A DNA stretch of 64,000 bases, taken from Paenibacillus_E sp040812395 (lineage in GTDB: Bacteria; Bacillota; Bacilli; Paenibacillales; NBRC-103111). Shown piece by piece: positions 23,866 through 32,086 of this stretch. The position numbers and the translations under genes are program-made. Position 1 is the stretch's first letter. Each line of letters opens with the position of its first letter. The notes beneath the pieces were generated by a model. It was given only the letters and a program-made list of their open reading frames with translations. It did no database searches and was not told the DNA's origin. Location of the stretch: positions 496,001 through 560,000 of the forward strand of contig NZ_JBFNXH010000002.1 of the NCBI RefSeq assembly GCF_040812395.1. The letters are read 5' to 3'.

Positions 23866-26619
23866 TTGAAACTTCAAATTAGTCAGCAGCTTGTCAAAAA
23901 GACTTTTTTAATCATGTTAGTGGTTTTGTTTTTCTCTTCCTACCTAGGTTTATTTGCACCCGTATCCGAGGCGTCGATCACTGGTCCTATAATCAGCACA
24001 ATTAAATCAGGCGGCTATCAAGGGGTAACGGTAGACTCAAGCGGCAATCTTTATTACGTAAAATCAACAGATGCGACAAAAATTTATAAACTCACGACTG
24101 CAGGCGTGGAAAGCACCTTTGCTTCTTTGGGCTCGACAACCTATCAGCTTGTTATCGACGCTAACGATAATATTTATGCGGCGGCGACTGCAGGATTAAA
24201 AAAAGTAGATCCTTCAGGAACGGTCACGACAGTTACAGGTCCTACCAATTTGAGTTCGAATATGTCACTGGCTGTCGACGGCTCCGGCAATTTGTATTAT
24301 AGCAACGGTTCATTAACCAGCTTGTACAAGGTAGACTCGCAAGGTAATGTTACGACATTAGCGACCGGCTTTTCACAGATTATGGGTGTTGCCGCGAATT
24401 CCGACGGCAATGTCTACGTATCTGAATATATGGAACAAGTAATTAAGAAAATCGACTCAAACGGGAATGTTACCGTCATAGCAGGAACTTCCAATACTAG
24501 CGGGTATTCGGGCGACGGCGGCCAAGCAAGCAATGCCAAGCTACACGGTCCGCACAACCTTGCTATCTTCGACGGTCAGCTTTACATCGCAGAATATGAC
24601 AATTTTGTTGTTCGAAAGATCGATCTCACCACTGCCACTAAAAGCATCAATACTGTAGCGGGAACAGGCGTAACCGGCAATTCAGGTGACGGCGAGGCGG
24701 CGAGTGGCGCCAAGCTCGGAAATGTTTGGTCACTCAGTATAGATTCTTCAGGGAGTATATATGTCGCGACCAGTAACGGGTTAAGAGCTATGTATACATC
24801 AGGAGCACTCAGCGGTACCGTTCAAGACTTGACTAACAACCCGGTCAGTGGGGCGACGGTCACCATGACTGGCGGCTTTACGTCAACAACAGCCACAACG
24901 GATGCGTCGGGAAAATTTACTTTTAACGATGCTTTTCCGGGTTCAAAAACACTAAAGGTCACAGCCTCGGGATTTGCCGATGGTACTGCCACGGCAAGCG
25001 TTATGTCAGGTATGAGCCACAGCACCGGAACGATTCAGATCGGAGCCCATGTAACCGGTGTAACCTTGGATCAGACTTCGCTATCCTTGTCGGCAGGTGG
25101 AAGCACTGCCGTATTGACTGCGACGGTTGCTCCCGGCAGTGCCGGAAATAAGAGCGTGACGTGGACAAGTAGCAACTCTAGTGTTGCGACAGTAAACAAC
25201 ACCGGCATCGTCACGCCAGTGGCTGCAGGTACGGCAACTATTACTGCAACAACGGTTGAAGGAGGATATACGGCCTCGTCCATCGTCACAGTGAGCAGAA
25301 TGCTTAACGCTCCAACTGGATTGACATTAGTAGCCGGTGATGGACAGGTGACGTTACATTGGTCGGCTTCGACTACGTCCGGAGTAGTCACTTATAACGT
25401 ATATAAGGCAGCGGCTTCCGGCGCGTACGGGCCTACAGCGGAAGCAACTGTGAGCGGTGTTACATACAGCTACACGGCAACTGGATTGACGAACGGTACG
25501 ACCTATTATTTCATCGTCAAAGCGAGATATGACGAAGGGATAAGCGGGAATTCCAATGAAAGCAGTACTAAGCCGGTTTCTAGCAAAGCTACCTTGAGCT
25601 CGCTGAATTTAAGCGGCATTACGCTCGATCAAACAGTAAGTGGAGATGTGTACGCCTACACTGCAACTGTACCTAACAATGTTTCTGTCACGACAGTTAC
25701 CTATACGACTTCCGATAGCAATGCAACAGCGGAATTACAGTTCAATGGGGCTCCAGTTAATAATCCGATTAATCTGAGTGTGGGTTCAAATGTCATTAGC
25801 ATTGTTATCACGGCACAAGCTGGAACTCCGACAACTTATACGGCCAATGTCACGCGGGCTTCTCAACCTTCTGGCAATGGTGATACTAAATTCGGTTCAA
25901 CTAACACGAATCCGGCACCAGCACCGATCCCAACCCCGACCCCGACACCAACTCCAGCAATGGATGTGTTCAAGTCGGATATAGTAAAGGGTGATGCCAA
26001 TGTTGTTAAGAACATTGAGACTCGGATTCAGGAGGCTAAAAGCAATCCAATTACAGTAACACTTTCGGATACGAAAGGCCACTGGGCTGAAAAGACTATT
26101 GATACTTTCATAAAGTTGCATGTTATTGAAGGTTATAATGATGGTACGTTCAAGCCGGATGATCAGATCACACGTGCTGAATTTGCAGTGATTCTGAGTC
26201 GCGTGTTCGATATACAAGGTGGTAACCCTACTAGCATCACGTTGAAGGACGTAGGCAGCCACTGGGCGAAAGACGCAATTGCGAACCTTGCAGAGGCAGG
26301 GGTAATCAGCGGGTACGAGGACGGTACGTTCAAGCCGGATAACACGATCACCCGCGAGGAAATGGTTATCCTTTTATCCCGCATCGTAGACATTAACAAC
26401 GTATCGAAGGACACCACCAAAGGGAATTTCGATGATCTAAAGGGTTCTTATGCAGCAAACGAGATTAAAGCTGAAGCACAAGCTGGTATCATCAACGGCA
26501 AAGCAGATGGAAAGTTTGATGCCAAGAGCAACTCCACACGTGCAGAAGCTCTGCAGATCATCCTGAATGCGCTGAAGCTCAACCCGCAGGTGAAGACGCT
26601 GTTGGATTCACTTAACTAA
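23866..26619 (+). CDS. S-layer-anchored protein with NHL, Ig-like and FN3 domains
   Basis: A 917-residue surface protein. Signal peptide 1-36; NHL-type beta-propeller repeats about 40-310 (repeated VDSSGNLYY-like blocks); carboxypeptidase-regulatory-like domain about 312-385; Big2 domain 393-478; FN3 domain 482-568; a cadherin-like beta-sandwich 570-665; Pro/Thr linker 675-705; three SLH domains from about 728 to the end (HWAEKTIDTFIK, HWAKDAIANLAE, and a divergent third). The SLH domains bind pyruvylated cell-wall polymer. Binding partners of the rest are unknown. The start is TTG with only a GGATGG site upstream. A terminator follows at 26636. Confidence 0.88.
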   Translation: MKLQISQQLVKKTFLIMLVVLFFSSYLGLFAPVSEASITGPIISTIKSGGYQGVTVDSSGNLYYVKSTDATKIYKLTTAGVESTFASLGSTTYQLVIDANDNIYAAATAGLKKVDPSGTVTTVTGPTNLSSNMSLAVDGSGNLYYSNGSLTSLYKVDSQGNVTTLATGFSQIMGVAANSDGNVYVSEYMEQVIKKIDSNGNVTVIAGTSNTSGYSGDGGQASNAKLHGPHNLAIFDGQLYIAEYDNFVVRKIDLTTATKSINTVAGTGVTGNSGDGEAASGAKLGNVWSLSIDSSGSIYVATSNGLRAMYTSGALSGTVQDLTNNPVSGATVTMTGGFTSTTATTDASGKFTFNDAFPGSKTLKVTASGFADGTATASVMSGMSHSTGTIQIGAHVTGVTLDQTSLSLSAGGSTAVLTATVAPGSAGNKSVTWTSSNSSVATVNNTGIVTPVAAGTATITATTVEGGYTASSIVTVSRMLNAPTGLTLVAGDGQVTLHWSASTTSGVVTYNVYKAAASGAYGPTAEATVSGVTYSYTATGLTNGTTYYFIVKARYDEGISGNSNESSTKPVSSKATLSSLNLSGITLDQTVSGDVYAYTATVPNNVSVTTVTYTTSDSNATAELQFNGAPVNNPINLSVGSNVISIVITAQAGTPTTYTANVTRASQPSGNGDTKFGSTNTNPAPAPIPTPTPTPTPAMDVFKSDIVKGDANVVKNIETRIQEAKSNPITVTLSDTKGHWAEKTIDTFIKLHVIEGYNDGTFKPDDQITRAEFAVILSRVFDIQGGNPTSITLKDVGSHWAKDAIANLAEAGVISGYEDGTFKPDNTITREEMVILLSRIVDINNVSKDTTKGNFDDLKGSYAANEIKAEAQAGIINGKADGKFDAKSNSTRAEALQIILNALKLNPQVKTLLDSLN

Positions 26620-26635
26620 TACCATTTCTTCTCCG

Positions 26636-26680
26636 AATAAAAGGGACAAGTGTATGCTGCACTTGGCTCTTTTATTTTTA
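26636..26680 (+). terminator. Rho-independent terminator after the NHL/SLH gene
   Basis: AAAAGGGACAAGTG pairs with CACTTGGCTCTTTT around TATGCTG (one mismatch), followed by ATTTTTA. Confidence 0.85.
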
Positions 26681-26819
26681 AAATAGTAATTAAAATCTAG
26701 TTATCCAATCCCACAAAAAACATATGAAAAAAACACCCAAATTAGTACATATGTCCTGCTGGGCATTGAGCTAACGGGCAGTTTGATGGAACTTGATTGG
26801 AATCATAATAAAAAAATAT

Positions 26820-26834
26820 TGGACTGTTCGTTCC
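26820..26834. promoter_or_regulatory. TetR operator, autoregulatory copy (imperfect)
   Basis: GGACTGTTCGTTCC is an imperfect version of the perfect palindrome at 27470-27485 and lies about 40 bp before the TetR coding start, the expected site for self-repression. Confidence 0.5.
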
Positions 26835-26874
26835 TGAAATATTATACTGTTGCTACAGAGAGGGGGAATTAACC

Positions 26875-27450
26875 ATCGGACGTACAAAAGAGTTTGACAA
26901 GGAGCGCGTACTTCATAAGGCAATGTTAGTTTTTTGGGAAAAAGGTTACGAAGCGACAAGCATACCGGATTTATTAAAAGCAATGGGATTAAGCAGATCA
27001 AGCTTGTACGAAACATTTGTGGACAAACAGACGCTTTATGTTGAGGCAATACACCATTACAAAAAAATAGGGCAAAATAAAAGAAATCTCTTAGTAAATG
27101 CGCCGTCTGCGAAAGTTGGAATCCGACAGTATTTTGATCAGCACATTACTTCCGCATTTGATGAGAATTTGCCAAAAGGATGCTTGATAACCAATGCAAC
27201 CATTGGCATGGATTCACCAGATGAACAACTACGTGAATTGGTACGTGATCGATTTGAGGTATTGGAACAGTCTTTTTATGAACTTTTACATAAAGGACAG
27301 CAGACAGGAGAAATAGACCCCAAAAAAGATATAAAAGTGCTATCGCATTTATTGCTTAACCTCAATCATAGTATAAATGTAATATCCAAAGTAAAAAGTG
27401 ACAAGGAAGTCGTTCATAACATGATTAATACTGTGATTGAGATGCTGTAG
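26875..27450 (+). CDS. TetR-family regulator with apparent ATC start
   Basis: A 191-residue repressor. Residues 1-60 give the normal TetR N-terminus (GRTKEFDKERVLHKAMLVFW, then SIPDLLKAMGLSRSSLYETF). The C-terminal ligand domain follows. The first ATG (26923) lies inside helix 1 and would remove 16 residues of the DNA-binding domain. In the same frame the codon before GRTKEF is ATC at 26875, and GAGAGGGGG ends exactly 8 bases before it; no ATG, GTG or TTG exists upstream in frame. ATC is therefore either a rare real start or a mutated ATG that lowers expression. The likely targets are its own promoter and the MFS gene, which share an operator. Confidence 0.82.
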   Translation: MGRTKEFDKERVLHKAMLVFWEKGYEATSIPDLLKAMGLSRSSLYETFVDKQTLYVEAIHHYKKIGQNKRNLLVNAPSAKVGIRQYFDQHITSAFDENLPKGCLITNATIGMDSPDEQLRELVRDRFEVLEQSFYELLHKGQQTGEIDPKKDIKVLSHLLLNLNHSINVISKVKSDKEVVHNMINTVIEML

Positions 27451-27469
27451 CATTTTTTTTTAATATTAC

Positions 27470-27485
27470 CGGAACGATCGTTCCG
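27470..27485. promoter_or_regulatory. TetR operator in front of the MFS gene
   Basis: CGGAACGATCGTTCCG is a perfect 16-bp palindrome between the TetR stop and the MFS start, 40 bp before the MFS ATG. It is the probable binding site of the adjacent TetR protein. Confidence 0.7.
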
Positions 27486-27524
27486 AAAAACTTATCTTCT
27501 AAAACTATTGTAAAGGAGCTTGCT

Positions 27525-28718
27525 ATGAGTCTAAGCGCAAACCAAAAAGTTGAGAGACCTGTTTCATCTTGGATCACCCTCCTTCTGGCAATTTCGTGCG
27601 GTGTAATCGCAGCTAATCTCTATTATGCGCAGCCCTTGGTGGGACCCATCAGTTCAACAATCGGGTTATCTGCAGAGACTGCAGGGCTTGTCGTCACACT
27701 TACCCAGATTGGATACGGTATCGGCTTATTATTTATCGTACCCTTGGGAGACATTCTTGAAAACCGACGGCTGGTAGTGGCATCATTGCTCTTCACTGCA
27801 GTCGCTTTGACGATTGCGGCAGTAGTGGAAAATGCAGCGCTATTCCTCATAGCTTCACTGTTTATTGGGATAGGATCAGTCGCAGCTCAGGTGCTGGTAC
27901 CTTATGCAGCTCATCTATCGCCTGATGCCTCGCGCGGACGTGCAGTTGGTAATGTCATGAGCGGTCTGTTACTCGGTATCATGCTTGCACGGCCTGTATC
28001 GAGTTTGGTGGCAGATCTCTTGGGCTGGCACGCTGTATTCTTCTTGTCTGCCGCGACGACCTTTGTTCTGGCACTCTTATTAGCAAAGGCACTGCCTCCA
28101 AGGAAGCCGTTGGTAAATGTACAATACCTAACCCTTATGGGCTCCATGTGGCATTTACTCCGAACGACTCCGATCCTGCGCCGTCGAGCGATCTATCACG
28201 CTTGTATGTTTGGGACATTTAGCTTGTTCTGGACAACTGTTCCTTTGTTATTGAGTAGCCCCACATTTTATTTTTCTCAAAAAGAGATTGCATTGTTCGC
28301 ACTGGTCGGGGTATCTGGGGCGGTTGCTGCGCCCGTGGCGGGACGTTTTGCGGATAAAGGTTGGATTCGACCTGCCACAGGATTAGCGCTAGCTATTGTT
28401 ATCATTTCTATATTGCTTCCCCTGATGATTCAAGGCGGTTCAACAGCTGCAGTTGCCATCCTAGTCATTGCAGCGATCCTTTTAGACATGGGGGTTTCTG
28501 CTAATCTGGTCCTTGGACAGCGAGTCATCTTCTCATTAGGGGCAGAGTTACGAAGCCGATTAAATGGATTATACATGGCCATTTTTTTTCTTGGCGGTGC
28601 TATAGGGTCATCCTTAGGTGGGTGGGCATATGCTTTAGGTGGCTGGAATGCAACGTTGTGGATTGGAATAGCTTTTCCGATTATCGCGATGATTTATTAT
28701 ACGACTGAGAAAAATTAA
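27525..28718 (+). CDS. MFS efflux transporter (DHA1-like)
   Basis: A 397-residue permease with 12 hydrophobic segments. The segment 2-3 loop carries the MFS-A-like PLGDILENRRLVV and the motif before helix 5 is SPDASRGRAVGNVMSGLLLG. It belongs to the group of proton-driven drug or arabinose/sugar-efflux carriers. It lies 74 bp after the TetR gene behind a palindromic operator, so efflux induced by a TetR ligand is likely; the substrate is unknown. GTAAAGGAG lies 7 bases before the ATG. Confidence 0.9.
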   Translation: MSLSANQKVERPVSSWITLLLAISCGVIAANLYYAQPLVGPISSTIGLSAETAGLVVTLTQIGYGIGLLFIVPLGDILENRRLVVASLLFTAVALTIAAVVENAALFLIASLFIGIGSVAAQVLVPYAAHLSPDASRGRAVGNVMSGLLLGIMLARPVSSLVADLLGWHAVFFLSAATTFVLALLLAKALPPRKPLVNVQYLTLMGSMWHLLRTTPILRRRAIYHACMFGTFSLFWTTVPLLLSSPTFYFSQKEIALFALVGVSGAVAAPVAGRFADKGWIRPATGLALAIVIISILLPLMIQGGSTAAVAILVIAAILLDMGVSANLVLGQRVIFSLGAELRSRLNGLYMAIFFLGGAIGSSLGGWAYALGGWNATLWIGIAFPIIAMIYYTTEKN

Positions 28719-28905
28719 TATAATTATAAATTATTGAAGTAACGGGCAGTTATGCGTGGTGCTATGTTGAACTTTGTTGGGGGATTTATTATTTATTTCT
28801 ATATTATGATAAGATTGCAAAGAGGGAATAAGTGGGAATAAGTTAAGATGGCAATTAAACAAAAAGTCCCCAGTAAAGTAACACTACAAAATGGAGTGTT
28901 AAGAT

Positions 28906-29673
28906 ATGAATTCTCATGAATCATTTTTAAGGCAGATTCAGCTGAAGAGACAGAGTGTCCCCTCCTACAATTACTATCCTTTTCATCTAGGGGTAATTAA
29001 AAATCTCAATAAGCTTGATTTCCACCCCAAGGTAACCTATATAGTTGGTGAAAATGGAATGGGAAAATCAACGCTAATGGAGTCAATTGCTGTAGCGTGG
29101 GGGTTTAATCCTGAGGGTGGGACTATTAATTTTTCATTTTCGACTCGATCTACTCATTCTAACTTGCATGAATTTATTCAATTGATAAAAGGTCCTCATC
29201 GACCAAAAGATGGTTTCTTCTTTAGAGCTGAAAGTTACTATAATCTTGCTACAAATATTGATGACCTCGATAGTCAATTTTCTTCCGGTCGTCCAATTAA
29301 AGATTCTTACGGTGGGAAGTCATTACATGAGCAGTCACATGGTGAGTCGTTTTTTTCAACATTCGTCCACCGTTTTGGAGGCAAAGGATTATATATTTTA
29401 GATGAACCTGAGGCTGCATTGTCCCCACTCCGTCAAATGGCGATGCTTGCTCGAATTCATGAGTTAGTTCAACAAAATTCACAATTTATCATTTCAACTC
29501 ACTCCCCAATCCTTATGGCATATCCGGATTCGATTATATATAATCTGAAACCAGATGGAATTGAAATTAGGTCTTTGGAGGAAACGGATCATTACGTGAT
29601 TATGAGGCAGTTTCTAAATAACAAAGACAATATGCTCAAGAAGTTATTTGAAAATCAAGCAAAGGACGAATAA
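28906..29673 (+). CDS. ABC-type ATPase, COG3910-like
   Basis: A 255-residue stand-alone ABC-fold ATPase. Walker A is GENGMGKST (48-56), the signature is SHGES (143-147), Walker B is LYILDEPEAAL with D165/E166, and the H-loop is FIISTHSPILMAYP. The layout fits predicted ATPases of the AAA_23/COG3910 group related to RecF/SMC heads but without the long coiled coil. It has no membrane partner, nuclease or toxin next to it, so a defence role is not supported. GGAG lies 9 bases before the ATG. Confidence 0.85.
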   Translation: MNSHESFLRQIQLKRQSVPSYNYYPFHLGVIKNLNKLDFHPKVTYIVGENGMGKSTLMESIAVAWGFNPEGGTINFSFSTRSTHSNLHEFIQLIKGPHRPKDGFFFRAESYYNLATNIDDLDSQFSSGRPIKDSYGGKSLHEQSHGESFFSTFVHRFGGKGLYILDEPEAALSPLRQMAMLARIHELVQQNSQFIISTHSPILMAYPDSIIYNLKPDGIEIRSLEETDHYVIMRQFLNNKDNMLKKLFENQAKDE

Positions 29674-29712
29674 AAGAAATTTACGTGTGTGAGTACCGCT
29701 ATAGCATAATGA

Positions 29713-29747
29713 GAACAGGCTGCCGGCAACAAATCGGCAGCCTGTTC
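29713..29747 (+). terminator. Hairpin terminator after the ATPase gene
   Basis: GAACAGGCTGCCG pairs perfectly with CGGCAGCCTGTTC around GCAACAAAT; the T run after it is weak. Confidence 0.65.
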
Positions 29748-29929
29748 AACTATTGGGTAGGTTAATTAAGCAAATAGATAGAATTTGTGTTAGATAAGAC
29801 ATATTGACCCAGAGGACTGTAGAGCAATTTTGAGGTAGCATCAGATTGGTGGGGCAACAATTATTCAAGTGACTTGTTCTCAAAGTGGTATATCCATCAC
29901 TTTCGGGATGCTTGCTTTTTAGCAGCGGT

Positions 29930-30010
29930 TAGAACCCATACCCAAGTTCCCTCCCAATGCCTAAACGTATGGGTTTAGACAAGACCTGAGGGACAGCCTC
30001 TGTTTTTTTA
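29930..30010 (+). repeat. Dispersed repeat, copy 4 (right end only)
   Basis: This holds the same right-end module as copies 2 and 3. AACCCATAC (29933-29941) is exactly complementary to GTATGGGTT (29967-29975), followed by a CCTGAGG/CCTC stem and TTTTTTT (29985-30009). It lies 103 bp before the RND adaptor gene. The rest of the gap (29755-29929) contains no gene; a short open stretch there begins after a stop codon and has no recognised match. Confidence 0.65.
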
Positions 30011-30112
30011 CATTTTCTTTACATATTCATCACAATTTTATCATGATCATCTAGTATGGTGAGGAGGAACGATTTGCCCAAATGAATAGAAGTAGACGGA
30101 GGTTTCAAACCA

Positions 30113-32086
30113 ATGAGGAAGTACAGTTCACTCAAGAGTACCACGATCATCGCAGTCGTTACCGCGATAACCGTCACCATAGCTGGATGCAGCACAGCTG
30201 CAACAACCACAGCTAAACCAGGGGCAAACGGTCGTTCGGGAGTACGTCAAATGACGGTAGAAACGCAGCCTGTCAAATTGTCGGACATTGGCGGCGGACA
30301 AGTATTTACGGGTTCGATTACACCGGCGTTCACAACAAATCTTTCATCGAAAGCCAGTGGACGAATAACGTCCTTGGATGTGAATGTAGGGGACCGCGTA
30401 CAAGTAGGGCAAGCATTGGCGCATATTGACACTACGACATTGCAGCAATCCGTTGAGCAATCGAAGGTCGATGTAGCGGTAAGCCAAGCACAGTATAGTA
30501 AAGCGGTTAATGAACAAGCCAACAGTGTGACAGCTGCTCAAAAATCGCTGGCCGTTCAACAAGCGGCTTACGAGAAAACAATTACTGACCAAAAAAATGC
30601 AGTCGCGATCGCACAAGCGCAGCTCAATAATGCAATAGCTTCACAACAAAATGCCATCGAGAACGCGAAACAAGGAGTTTCCAACGCGCAAGCCAGCTTC
30701 AGCAAAGCTCAATCAGATGCGGCTACTGCCGTGACTGTTGCGCAAACAAACCTGAACTCCCAGTTGGATGGCTTGCTTACTACGCAAAACAACAATATAG
30801 ATACATTTCAGTTAAATGTCCAGCAAGCCGTTGCTGCGTATAATACGGCTACAGATAAAACGGCTGCAATGGCCAAATTGCAGAGCGCGCAGCTTGCCTT
30901 GCAGCAAGCACAGCAATCTCAATATAAAGATACGCAATCTGCCCAGCAATCGCTGACGAACTTGCAGAATGCGTTGTTGACAGCACAAAGCTCGCAGAGT
31001 GTGCAGGTTGCCCAGGAGTCCTTGAACGCAGCGCTATTATCGCTGGCTAGCACACAAGGAACAGCTGCGGCTCAGATCGAGTTAAGCCGGACGCAGTTCG
31101 CACAGTCGCAAACCACACAGGATATTTCCAAAAATAGTGCGGACGCTTTGCTGGATCAGTCCAAACAGTCTCTAAAGTCGGCGCAATCTACGGATGCTTT
31201 GCAGGTCAGCGCTGCTCAGCTGGAGCAATCGCAGACGAAACTTAAAGTATTAAGCGAGCAATTGCAGGACGGTGTGCTGACTAGCCCGATCGATGGTATT
31301 GTAAGCAGTGTTCTAGTGCCAGTCGGTCAAAATACTGGTCAATCCGCCGTGATGTCGATTTCCTCTATGGATCCGGTTATCGCGACGGTGAACGTATCCG
31401 AAGCATCGGTGGGTAAATTCAAAGCGGGTTTACCGATGTCAGTCAAAGTGCCTACGTTGAATAAATCGTTTGAAGGCACAGTCTACATAGTTCATCCGAC
31501 GATGGATGCTACATCGAAATCGTATTTGGTCGACATTCAGCTGAAAGATGACAATCACGAGTTATTGCCAGGCATGTTCGCGGAATCGTCTTTGAAAAGC
31601 GAAGGCAAACAATCCATCGTCATACCTGCAGATGCTGTTCTTAGCCAGCCAAGCGGCAATGCCGTATTCATTGTGAAGGATGGCAAAGCCTCCAAGGTAC
31701 TTGTGAAAGTCGGCGTAATGACGAGCGCTTCCTTCGAAATTACAAGCGGATTGAACGTTGGCGACGAACTTGTCGTGAAAGGCCAGGAGCTCCTTTCCGA
31801 TAACGTGCCGGTCCAAATTGGCCAACCAGGGCAAGAGGGCGGCGCGAATGGTGCAGGCAAAGGAACCGGACAAGGCGGGAAAGGCGGACAGGGCCAAGGA
31901 CAAGGCACTCAAAGCGGGAAAACCGGCCAAGGTCAAGGACAGAGCCAAGGCGGTCAAGGAAAATACGGCGGTCAAGGCGGCAAAGCAAAATCCGGGGGCC
32001 AAGAACAAGGGAGTGAACAGGGCGGCGCAAAACCGAGTCCAAGCGGAGCTGATGCAGCCACTTCGAAAGCGGGGGCTGGACAGTGA
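30113..32086 (+). CDS. RND efflux adaptor lipoprotein (membrane fusion protein)
   Basis: A 657-residue periplasmic-type adaptor anchored by lipid: signal peptide with lipobox IAGC (C26). A lipoyl half-motif precedes a very long Gln/Ala-rich coiled coil (about 115-385), and the second half-motif follows (LTSPIDGIVSSVLVPVGQ). The beta-barrel and membrane-proximal domains run to about 565. The last 90 residues are a Gly/Gln/Lys low-complexity tail that normal adaptors lack; it may reach into the cell wall. The stop codon overlaps the start of the RND permease (GTGA), so the two are translationally coupled. Confidence 0.9.
   Translation: MRKYSSLKSTTIIAVVTAITVTIAGCSTAATTTAKPGANGRSGVRQMTVETQPVKLSDIGGGQVFTGSITPAFTTNLSSKASGRITSLDVNVGDRVQVGQALAHIDTTTLQQSVEQSKVDVAVSQAQYSKAVNEQANSVTAAQKSLAVQQAAYEKTITDQKNAVAIAQAQLNNAIASQQNAIENAKQGVSNAQASFSKAQSDAATAVTVAQTNLNSQLDGLLTTQNNNIDTFQLNVQQAVAAYNTATDKTAAMAKLQSAQLALQQAQQSQYKDTQSAQQSLTNLQNALLTAQSSQSVQVAQESLNAALLSLASTQGTAAAQIELSRTQFAQSQTTQDISKNSADALLDQSKQSLKSAQSTDALQVSAAQLEQSQTKLKVLSEQLQDGVLTSPIDGIVSSVLVPVGQNTGQSAVMSISSMDPVIATVNVSEASVGKFKAGLPMSVKVPTLNKSFEGTVYIVHPTMDATSKSYLVDIQLKDDNHELLPGMFAESSLKSEGKQSIVIPADAVLSQPSGNAVFIVKDGKASKVLVKVGVMTSASFEITSGLNVGDELVVKGQELLSDNVPVQIGQPGQEGGANGAGKGTGQGGKGGQGQGQGTQSGKTGQGQGQSQGGQGKYGGQGGKAKSGGQEQGSEQGGAKPSPSGADAATSKAGAGQ

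Noticed and set aside
28906..29673. Lone ABC ATPase as an antiphage (OLD/Gabija-like) component
   Set aside because: There is no nuclease (TOPRIM), helicase or reverse transcriptase beside it, and it is shorter than such proteins.
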